DNA of 64,000 bases from NCBI RefSeq assembly GCF_002007105.1, contig NZ_MVBC01000013.1:124001-188000 (forward strand). Reading direction: 5' to 3'. The position numbers were made by a program, and so were the translations under genes. Under the pieces are notes generated by a model, which was given only the letters and a program-made list of their open reading frames with translations, did no database searches and was not told the DNA's origin. Shown here one piece after another: positions 46,584-53,402 of the stretch (its first letter is position 1; each line of letters opens with the position of its first letter). The DNA comes from Hymenobacter sp. CRA2 (lineage in GTDB: Bacteria > Bacteroidota > Bacteroidia > Cytophagales > Hymenobacteraceae).

Positions 46584-47117
46584 CTATTCCGGGAGTTGGC
46601 GCAGCTGCGCGGCCTGGGGCCCACGCACGTGTTCGTGCGTTAACATAAAGTCGCGCACGACTCGAAATGATTCCGCGTCGAGCCCGGATTTTGGGTGCTG
46701 CAACAAGGTGGTAGTCAGCATTTCCCGGTCTTCGTCCACGTGCTTGCTGGCGCCCAGAAAACCCGGCAGGTTGCTTTCGATGCTGAAGCGCAGGAAGCGG
46801 ATTTCGGGGTTTCGGGGGTTGAGCTGCACGGCGTGGTCGAACTGTCGGCTGGCCGATTTCACCCGGTCGAGCTTGTCAAACAGCCCGCCGGTGTGCTTGG
46901 CCATGATGGCTTCCGAAGCGGCTTTGTAGGCCAGTACCACGGCGTCGCGCTCGGTGTAGGCGTTCATCAGCTCGTAGAAGCGGCGGCTGGCAGCTTCGTC
47001 GGCAGCGGCTTGGCGGTAGTGCTGGCGCAGCTTGGGCAGCGCGTAGGGCGTCGTATGGGCGTCGGAAACGGACACGGTGGCGATACTGGTGAGCAGAAGG
47101 CTGAGCGGTGATTTCAC
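46584..47117 (-). CDS. Secreted protein of unknown function in the carotenoid cluster
   Basis: 177 residues from GTG at 47117 (a GTG at 47135 is also possible). The first about 20 residues resemble a short signal peptide (KSPLSLLLTSIATVSVSDA). The rest is helical, with ALPKLRQHYRQAAADEAASR, LMNAYTERDAVVLAYKAASEAIMAKH and VQLNPRNPEIRFLRFSIESNLP parts, resembling a TPR-like helical fold. No cofactor motif is seen. It starts 21 bases after the crtB stop, so it is co-transcribed with crt genes. A role in pigment handling or envelope adaptation is possible but unproven. Confidence 0.65.
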   Translation of the reverse strand: MKSPLSLLLTSIATVSVSDAHTTPYALPKLRQHYRQAAADEAASRRFYELMNAYTERDAVVLAYKAASEAIMAKHTGGLFDKLDRVKSASRQFDHAVQLNPRNPEIRFLRFSIESNLPGFLGASKHVDEDREMLTTTLLQHPKSGLDAESFRVVRDFMLTHEHVRGPQAAQLRQLPE

Positions 47118-47138
47118 GGGCGGGGCTGGCGGCACGGT

Positions 47139-48020
47139 TTAGATGGCCCGCAGCCGGTAACGGAAATACGAGCCCACGAGCAGCAAGAGTTTCGTGTTGT
47201 CAGGCACGCGCACCCGCCCAGCCAGAATACGCTGCGCCGGTGCCTGCCGGATTTTGTCGAAAAGCTTGAGGTAGTACACGTAGGCGAGGTATACGCCCAG
47301 GCGGGCCGTGCGCGGCAGCTGGCAGATACCTTCGTAACCGGCCTCAAAATCGGCGCGGATGTCTTCCTCAATGGCGCGCTTGGCGTCGTCGTCAAAGCAT
47401 TCGTAGCGCAGGCCCGGGAAGTACACGCGGCCCCGGTCCTCGAAATCGGAACGCAGGTCGCGCAGGAAATTGATTTTCTGAAACGCAGCCCCGAGGCGGC
47501 GCGCCGGGTGGCGCAGCTGTTCAAACTGGGCGTCGTCCCCCTCGCAAAATACACGCAGGCACATCAGCCCCACTACCTCCGCCGAGCCGTAGATGTACTC
47601 ATTATAGAGCGGCTCGTCGTAGCAGAGGTCCTCCAGATCCATGGCCATGCTGCGCAGAAAGGCCTCGATGAACTCCCGGTCGATGCCGTAGCGGTGCACG
47701 GCCAGCTGGAAGGCGTGCAGCACGGGGTTCATGCTGAACTGCTCCTCAATGGCGCGGTAGGTTTCGTCCCGAAACTCTCGCAGCAGGGCGGCTTTGTCCC
47801 GGTCGTGAAAGGTATCCACAATCTCATCGGCCCAGCGCACAAACCCATACACGGCGTAAATGGCCTCGTGAAAGCGCGGGTCGAGGGTGCGGATGCCGAG
47901 CGTAAACGAGGTGCTGTAGCGCTGCGTGATGAGCTTGCTGCAAGCCAGGCTGGCGCGGTCGAACAGAGCCACGTGGTCCACCACGGGCGGCGACGAAACG
48001 GGGGGCGACAGGGTGGCCAT
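47139..48020 (-). CDS. crtB: Phytoene synthase
   Basis: 293 residues, squalene/phytoene synthase family. It condenses two GGPP into phytoene. Both aspartate-rich Mg2+ sites are present: WADEIVD with RDKAALL in the first half, and NFLRDLRSDFEDRGRVYFP in the second. The start MATLSPPVSS is an ATG; length is normal. It lies 88 bases after crtI. Confidence 0.94.
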   Translation of the reverse strand: MATLSPPVSSPPVVDHVALFDRASLACSKLITQRYSTSFTLGIRTLDPRFHEAIYAVYGFVRWADEIVDTFHDRDKAALLREFRDETYRAIEEQFSMNPVLHAFQLAVHRYGIDREFIEAFLRSMAMDLEDLCYDEPLYNEYIYGSAEVVGLMCLRVFCEGDDAQFEQLRHPARRLGAAFQKINFLRDLRSDFEDRGRVYFPGLRYECFDDDAKRAIEEDIRADFEAGYEGICQLPRTARLGVYLAYVYYLKLFDKIRQAPAQRILAGRVRVPDNTKLLLLVGSYFRYRLRAI

Positions 48021-48108
48021 ACGGTGTGGTTGTGGTGGGAATGACGGGCAAACGAGGCAGGCTACCGACGGGCGGCACCCCGCACAGCGGCCAATAAGTT
48101 ACTTATTG

Positions 48109-49608
48109 TCAGGCAAAAACCGGAAACTCCTTTTCTACTTCCTTGGCCACTATCTGCCCCGAAATCAGGGAGGGCGGTACCCCCGGGCCGGGCACGGTAA
48201 GCTGCCCGGTAAAGTAGAGGTTGTTGATTTTGGGGCTTTTGAGCGTGGGCTTAAGAATAGCCGTCTGGCGCAGGGTATTGGCCAGGCCGTAGGCATTGCC
48301 TTTGAAGGCGTGGTAATCTTCTACGAATTCGCGGTGCGCATAGCTGCGCTGGTATACTACCAGGTCGCGTACGGGCTGGCCGGTGTGGCGCTCCAGGCGC
48401 GTCATCACCATGTCGTAGTAGCGCTGCCGGATCGTGTCGTCGTCGCCGGAAAGGCCCGGGGCCACGGGAATGAGCAGAAACAGGTTTTCCTGTCCGGCCG
48501 GGGCCACGGTAGGGTCCGTCGCGCTAGGCACGCTGGCGTAGAACAGCGGCTTGGTGGGCCAAGCCGGGGCTTCGTATATCTCGTGGGCGTGCCGGTTGAA
48601 GTCCTCGTCGAAGAACAGGTTGTGGTGCTCCACATTGCGCAGCTTCTCCTTCAGCCCTACGTAGTACAGCAAGGACGACGGCGCCATGGTGCGCGTATCC
48701 CAATACTTAGGCGAGTAGTGGCGGTGTTCGGGCGCCAGCAGGTGCTGCTCCACGTGGTGGTAATCGGCACCGGCTACCACAATGTCGGCTTCGTGCAGGC
48801 CCTGCGAGGTGAGCACACCGGTAGCCTGTCCATTAGCTACTTGGATTTCCTGCACCTCCTGATCGTACTCGATGCGGACGCCTTGCGCCTCGGCTACGCG
48901 CACCATGGCTTCCACAATCTTGTGCATGCCGCCCATCGGGTACCAGGTGCCCAGGGCCAGGTCGGCGTAGTTCATGAGGGCGTACAGCGCGGGCGTGTTC
49001 TGAGGAGTGGCGCCGAGAAACAGCACCGGAAACTCCATCAGCTCCACCAGCTTGGGGTGCTGGAAGTAGCGCCGTACGTGGCGGTCCATGTTCGACAGCA
49101 GATCCAGGCGCACGGCGTCTACCAACAGGCGCGGATCGGCAAACTCCCGCACCGAGCGGCCCGGCTTGGTCACGAACTTGCCCATGCCCACTTCGTACTT
49201 GTAGCCGGCCTGAGCCAGAAAATCGTCGAGGCGGCGGCCGGCGCCGGGCTCCAGCCGCTCAAACATGTCGCGCAGAGCCTGCCGCTCGGCGGGCACGGGC
49301 AGCGTGTCGTTGGGACCGAAGATGATCTGGTACGAGGGGTCGAGCCGCACCAACTCGTAGAAGTCGCTGACCTTATACCCAAAGCGAGCAAAGAACTGCT
49401 CAAACACATCGGGCATCCAGTACCAGCTCGGACCCATATCGAAGGTAAAGCCCTGTGCCCGGAACATGCGGGCGCGCCCCCCCGGGCCTTCGTTTTTTTC
49501 GAGCAACGTGACGCGGTACCCGCGCTGCGCCAGGCAGGCAGCGGCGGCAAGCCCGGCAAATCCGGCACCGATAACAATGACTTTAGGAGCAGTAGCGGCG
49601 GAGCTCAA
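48109..49608 (-). CDS. crtI: Phytoene desaturase
   Basis: 499 residues. It makes lycopene (or a related product) from phytoene by several desaturations with FAD. The N-terminal Rossmann motif VIVIGAGFAGLAAAACLAQR with GPGGRA (about 10-46) and the C-terminal CrtI signature (LYFTGQLTVPGPGVPPSLISG, in two parts) are present. The start is TTG at 49608 (MSSAATAPK); no ATG lies nearer. Some 294 bases separate it from the sigma factor gene, enough for its own promoter; I saw no TAnnTTTG there, which fits use of an alternative sigma factor. Confidence 0.95.
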   Translation of the reverse strand: MSSAATAPKVIVIGAGFAGLAAAACLAQRGYRVTLLEKNEGPGGRARMFRAQGFTFDMGPSWYWMPDVFEQFFARFGYKVSDFYELVRLDPSYQIIFGPNDTLPVPAERQALRDMFERLEPGAGRRLDDFLAQAGYKYEVGMGKFVTKPGRSVREFADPRLLVDAVRLDLLSNMDRHVRRYFQHPKLVELMEFPVLFLGATPQNTPALYALMNYADLALGTWYPMGGMHKIVEAMVRVAEAQGVRIEYDQEVQEIQVANGQATGVLTSQGLHEADIVVAGADYHHVEQHLLAPEHRHYSPKYWDTRTMAPSSLLYYVGLKEKLRNVEHHNLFFDEDFNRHAHEIYEAPAWPTKPLFYASVPSATDPTVAPAGQENLFLLIPVAPGLSGDDDTIRQRYYDMVMTRLERHTGQPVRDLVVYQRSYAHREFVEDYHAFKGNAYGLANTLRQTAILKPTLKSPKINNLYFTGQLTVPGPGVPPSLISGQIVAKEVEKEFPVFA

Positions 49609-49828
49609 GTAGCAGTACGGACTAACATGGGTGGTAATCAGCTACCGATTAGGCAGTGACTTTGTTGCGCAAAAAAGGCATTTACTTAGTACGATTACAC
49701 ATTAATTTCCTTAATGGCCATTCGAATCAGCGCAGCCAAAATACGTGAATCAAAAGCGGTGACACGAGGAAAGCGTGTTTTCATCCTAAGCCCAGGAGCT
49801 TAACCGTAGGTTGCGCGGGCAACAAAAA

Positions 49829-49869
49829 GGCCGCAAGCCACGGCCTCTTTGAGGTTGCAGCTTGCGGCC
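49829..49869 (-). terminator. Terminator after the ECF sigma factor gene
   Basis: The 10-base stem GGCCGCAAGC (49829-49838) pairs with 49860-49869; the left flank AAAAA gives a U-tract on the minus strand. It suggests that crtI is transcribed separately from the sigma gene. Confidence 0.7.
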
Positions 49870-49902
49870 CGTGCACGCATCCGGCTCGGTTACTCCTTCC
49901 CC

Positions 49903-50418
49903 CTACGCGCCGGGTGCGTAGACCTTCAGAGCGTCTTTCAGCTCTTTGCGGGCAATGTGAATGCGGTTCTTGACGGTACCAATCGGAATCTGCAGCTTCT
50001 CTGCAATTTCCTGGTACTTGTAGCCGATGTAGTACATCATAAACGGCGTCCGGTACTCGTGCCCGAGGTGGGCAATGGCCTCGTTGATGTCGCCTACGAC
50101 GAAGTCAGACTGGGCGCCGTTGTGGGTGATGTAGTTCTCGTCGGTGTTGAAGTACTGGAAGTACTCAGTGGTGTCAATGTGGCTGTTGCGCTTCGTTATC
50201 TTATTGTAATTGTTGATAAACGTGTTGCGCATTATGGTGTAGAGCCACGCCTTCAGGTTGGTCCCCGCCTTGAACTTCTCTTTGTTCAGCAGGGCCTTCA
50301 GCAGTGTTTCTTGCACCAAGTCCTTGGCATCATCGGCGTCGCGGGTCAGGTTCATGGCCGCGGGCCGAAGCGAGTAGGAAATCTTCTGTACTTGGTCGGT
50401 AAATTCCAGGGAAGTCAT
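49903..50418 (-). CDS. ECF-type sigma factor
   Basis: 171 residues with sigma-2 (about 15-85, including [17 protein letters not shown] and [17 protein letters not shown]) and sigma-4 (about 110-165, [26 protein letters not shown] in part). No sigma-3 or extra domain. No anti-sigma gene is adjacent, unlike CarQ/CarR in Myxococcus. Its position between the MerR regulator and crtI suggests control of pigment or light-stress genes. A TATGTTTG -7 box is present upstream. Confidence 0.88.
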   Translation of the reverse strand: MTSLEFTDQVQKISYSLRPAAMNLTRDADDAKDLVQETLLKALLNKEKFKAGTNLKAWLYTIMRNTFINNYNKITKRNSHIDTTEYFQYFNTDENYITHNGAQSDFVVGDINEAIAHLGHEYRTPFMMYYIGYKYQEIAEKLQIPIGTVKNRIHIARKELKDALKVYAPGA

Positions 50419-50452
50419 ACGCCTGTTTAACGTTTTGTGACCAAAAGCTAAA

Positions 50453-50460
50453 CAAACATA
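50453..50460 (-). promoter_or_regulatory. -7 promoter element of the sigma factor gene
   Basis: TATGTTTG on the minus strand, an exact TAnnTTTG match 35 bases upstream of the ATG. No TTG stands at the usual -33 distance, so the promoter may need an activator. Confidence 0.45.
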
Positions 50461-50669
50461 CGAAACTACTTTGTAAGCATACGGCGGTGGCCAACTTTAT
50501 TTGCCGGCTTTCGCTCAAGCCCCCTAATTCGTCGGTAAACCGGCCGATTCCTCCGACAAACCTCTGCACGAGCTTTATCAGGCTAATTAGGGCCTAGCGG
50601 CAGCCTTCTTTACACGTAAAAACCTATTGTTCAGGCACTAGCTCAACAGTGCCTGAACCGATCAATTGA

Positions 50670-51575
50670 TCAGGCTTCCACGGATTGGGCCGGGCTCAAC
50701 TGATCGGCTAACTCGATAACGCCAGTCATGCGCTCTATACGCTTGAAACGCGGCGGCAGCTCCAACTCCGGCTGGTGCACGAGCGGACCATAGAGCACGA
50801 AGTCCAAATCGGGGCACAGGCTGGCGAGCTTGGCCAGGAACTGCGGCAGCTGGTCACGTTCGGGCACGGTGGTGAGCACCGTAGCCACGTGTTGGGGCTT
50901 GTAGTGCGTGCACACCTTGGCCAGCTCGCACACGGGCAGGTTCTGCCCCAGGTACAGCACGCGGTGGCCGCGCACCCGCAGCAGGTAGTTCATGAAAAGG
51001 AGCGCCAACTCGTGCAATTCGCCTTCGGGCAGGAAGAGCACCCAGCGCGGGGCGTGCTCACTCTCGCTGACGGGCAGCGCATCGACGGCGGCCAGCAGCT
51101 TCTGCCGCAGCAAGTGCGTGGCCAGGTGCTCCTGGGCCGGGTTGAGGCTCCCGGTTTGCCACAGCACCCCCACCCGGTACAGGAAGGGGTATACGATATT
51201 CATTACCGTGGACTCGAACCCGATTTCCTCCCCAGCGCGCGACAACACGCAGCTTAGGCGGGCCTCGTCCATATCGAGGGTGGCGGTGAGCAGGGCGGTG
51301 ATTTGCGGGTTAAACTGGTGGGGGTCGTCGCAGCAGGCAGCCACGGCCCGGCACAGCTCCTGCTCCGAAAGGCTGGCCACCTGCGAAATGCGCTGACCCC
51401 GCTCGCAGAGGGTAGCCACGTTGAGCAGGCGGCGCAAGTCGGCGTCGCAGTAAGTGCGGATGTTGGTGGCGGTGCGTTCAGGGCAGAGCACGCCGTAGCG
51501 TTGCTCCCACATCCGGATGGTGTGCGCCTTGATGCCGGACAGGCTTTCCAGATCTTTTATCGAGAACTGTCCCAC
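50670..51575 (-). CDS. MerR-family regulator with cobalamin-binding-type domain (CarH/LitR-like)
   Basis: 301 residues from GTG at 51575. N-terminal MerR helix-turn-helix (FSIKDLESLSGIKAHTIRMW, about 4-23). A four-helix B12 cap domain (about 85-165) contains W139-x9-E149-H150, the motif that holds adenosylcobalamin in the light sensors CarH and LitR. A Rossmann-like B12 domain follows with the candidate axial His188 in GELHEL, but the next conserved Gly is replaced (HELA) and the later GG motif reads GP. So the light-sensing part is intact while the base-off pocket is altered. In CarH the dark AdoCbl tetramer represses carotenoid genes and light relieves it; the same role is inferred here. 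It lies 32 bases after crtZ. Confidence 0.85.
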   Translation of the reverse strand: MGQFSIKDLESLSGIKAHTIRMWEQRYGVLCPERTATNIRTYCDADLRRLLNVATLCERGQRISQVASLSEQELCRAVAACCDDPHQFNPQITALLTATLDMDEARLSCVLSRAGEEIGFESTVMNIVYPFLYRVGVLWQTGSLNPAQEHLATHLLRQKLLAAVDALPVSESEHAPRWVLFLPEGELHELALLFMNYLLRVRGHRVLYLGQNLPVCELAKVCTHYKPQHVATVLTTVPERDQLPQFLAKLASLCPDLDFVLYGPLVHQPELELPPRFKRIERMTGVIELADQLSPAQSVEA

Positions 51576-51607
51576 GAGGGTAAGCGGTACTAAAAGGTGA
51601 GAATAAG

Positions 51608-52102
51608 CTACGCCGTCGGCAAGTTCCGACGCGCATCGGCGGCGGCTTGCTTTTGTCGGGCCAGCATGAAATACTTGGGTGACACCCACAACAACCCGAA
51701 TTCCTGGCTGCCGTCGCGGCCGGTGGTCTTGTGGTGCATTTTGTGGGCCATGTTCAGAGCACGCAGATAGGCACTACGGGTGCGCTTCCAGAAGGGCAGC
51801 CGCCGATGAATCAGCACGTCGTGGATAAAGAAGTAGAGCGTGCCGTAGGCAGCAATGCCCGCTCCTACCCAGTAGCGCCAGTCCTTCGCAGGCCCGCCGT
51901 ACACCATCAGCAGCACCGAAATGGCGCCGTAGAAGACAAACGACAGGTCGTTGCGCTCGAAGCGGTGCGGGTGGCGGACGTGGTGCGAACGGTGCACAAA
52001 CCACAGCGGCCCGTGCAGCACGAAGCGGTGCATGAACCACGCCACGAATTCCATCCCCAAAAACGTCAGCCCCGCGAGGGCGACACCGGCCAGAAGTGTC
52101 AT
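51608..52102 (-). CDS. crtZ: Beta-carotene hydroxylase
   Basis: 164 residues, fatty-acid hydroxylase superfamily, membrane di-iron enzyme. His motifs HRFVLHG, HRSHHVRH, FIHDVLIHRR and HKMHHK match CrtZ-type 3-hydroxylases. Four membrane segments. It hydroxylates beta-rings to give zeaxanthin-like products; with CrtW, keto-hydroxy carotenoids become possible. First gene of the crtZ-merR pair. Confidence 0.9.
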   Translation of the reverse strand: MTLLAGVALAGLTFLGMEFVAWFMHRFVLHGPLWFVHRSHHVRHPHRFERNDLSFVFYGAISVLLMVYGGPAKDWRYWVGAGIAAYGTLYFFIHDVLIHRRLPFWKRTRSAYLRALNMAHKMHHKTTGRDGSQEFGLLWVSPKYFMLARQKQAAADARRNLPTA

Positions 52103-52314
52103 GGTGTGCTAACCAGTAGCGGGCCCGGATGTTTGCAAAACCAAGCCCGACAAGGAATTATAGATGGGTTTAACACGAAAGATACGCGCGTGGGGCCGTA
52201 AATGGATGTGCGCAGCTCGCCCTTGCGGCATTCTTTTCCGCTTGTTGCGGGCTGAATAACGGGCCTCCGCTTTGCTGAGAACTTCTGCCAGCCAGTGGGC
52301 CGGACCAAAACCAA

Positions 52315-52356
52315 CAGCGCCCAGCCGAGCGGAATAATCCGCCTGACTGGGCGCTG
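52315..52356 (-). terminator. Terminator after the enoyl-CoA hydratase gene
   Basis: CAGCGCCCAG (52315-52324) pairs with 52347-52356, with an inner GCGGA/TCCGC stem (52329-52333/52338-52342), 18 bases past the stop. A TTTT tract follows on the minus strand. Confidence 0.7.
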
Positions 52357-52374
52357 CCACTAGCCTATACCTGC

Positions 52375-53184
52375 TTAATTCCAGGCAATTGGCTCTTTGT
52401 TCAGGAAGGCCGCAATGCCCCGTTGGCAATCCTCCGTGCTGCGGGCCTCGGCGTTGAGCCGGGCGGCGTAGCGCAGGCTTTCTTCCAGCGGAAGCTCCGG
52501 CATGCGGGCCAGCATTTCCTTGGTGACTTCCATGCTCTGCCCCGAGTTTTCGATGCACAGCCGCCGCGCGAACTGGTACACGTGCTCGGCCAGCTCGTCG
52601 GCAAATACTACTTCGTTGATGAGCCCGTAGGCGGCAGCTTTATCGGCCGAAAACACGTCGCCGGTGAGCAGCAGCTGCTTGGTGCGGGCCTCCCCGATTT
52701 TGCGCAGCAGAAATACGCTCACGATGGCGGGCAGGAAGCCGATTTTGACTTCGGTGTAACCAAAGCGCGCCTCGGGCACGGCAAAGGCGAAGTCGCAGAC
52801 GGTGGCCAGCCCGCAGCCGCCGGCCAGGGCGTGGCCCTGCACCTGCGCAATGACGATTTTCTTGAGGGTGTAAATCTGGTGAAACAGCTGCATCAGGTGC
52901 GTGGAGTCGGCCAGGTTATCGTTGTAACCAAAGCCTTGCAGCTCCTGAATGTAGGCCAGATCGGCGCCGGCGCAGAAGGCCGGGCCTTCGGCACGCAGTA
53001 CGACCACTTTGCACAGCGGGTCGTTTTCGGCGTACTCGAAAGCTTGCTTGAGTTCGGATACCAGCTCCGAACTCAGGGCGTTGCGTTTTTCAGGACGATT
53101 GAGCGTGATGCAGCCAATGGCGTCATTGGCTTCGTAGCGAATGTACTGTAACGCTTCTAGCTCCTGGGTAGCCATGTCTTCCAT
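52375..53184 (-). CDS. Enoyl-CoA hydratase/isomerase family protein
   Basis: 269 residues, crotonase fold. ITLNRPEKRNALSS at the N-terminus, the oxyanion-hole segment FCAGADLAYIQEL and the ALAGGCGLATVCDFAFA block with EARFGYTEVKIGFLP (containing the catalytic Glu position) are present. Likely a hydratase in fatty-acid, amino-acid or phenylacetate breakdown; the family is broad. The start at 53184 (MEDMATQ) or 53175 (MATQ) cannot be told apart. An upstream promoter is visible. Confidence 0.88.
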   Translation of the reverse strand: MEDMATQELEALQYIRYEANDAIGCITLNRPEKRNALSSELVSELKQAFEYAENDPLCKVVVLRAEGPAFCAGADLAYIQELQGFGYNDNLADSTHLMQLFHQIYTLKKIVIAQVQGHALAGGCGLATVCDFAFAVPEARFGYTEVKIGFLPAIVSVFLLRKIGEARTKQLLLTGDVFSADKAAAYGLINEVVFADELAEHVYQFARRLCIENSGQSMEVTKEMLARMPELPLEESLRYAARLNAEARSTEDCQRGIAAFLNKEPIAWN

Positions 53185-53296
53185 GAGTCGTTGCGTGGTG
53201 GTGTGGTGGAGGGCTGCGGCGGCGCGTTGTTCTCCCGGCCGGAGAAATGGAGTCGGAACGACCCGGTGCGCGGCAGCTGCCCGAATAGGGCGCAAT

Positions 53297-53325
53297 CAAA
53301 CCTAACAAAAATGATGCGACAACAA
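53297..53325 (-). promoter_or_regulatory. Promoter of the enoyl-CoA hydratase gene
   Basis: On the minus strand TTG (53325-53323), an 18-base spacer, then TAGGTTTG (53304-53297): a near-perfect -33/-7 pair. The leader would be about 105 bases. Confidence 0.5.
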
Positions 53326-53402
53326 AACCATAGGGTCGCGGAAGAGCCAGGTTTGCAGAATGTACGAAGCCGGCGCGACTTTGGACGCCTCGCCGCACTA
53401 GC

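Noticed and set aside
47926-49659. A 577-codon plus-strand frame
   Set aside because: It is antisense to crtI and its composition is that of a shadow frame.
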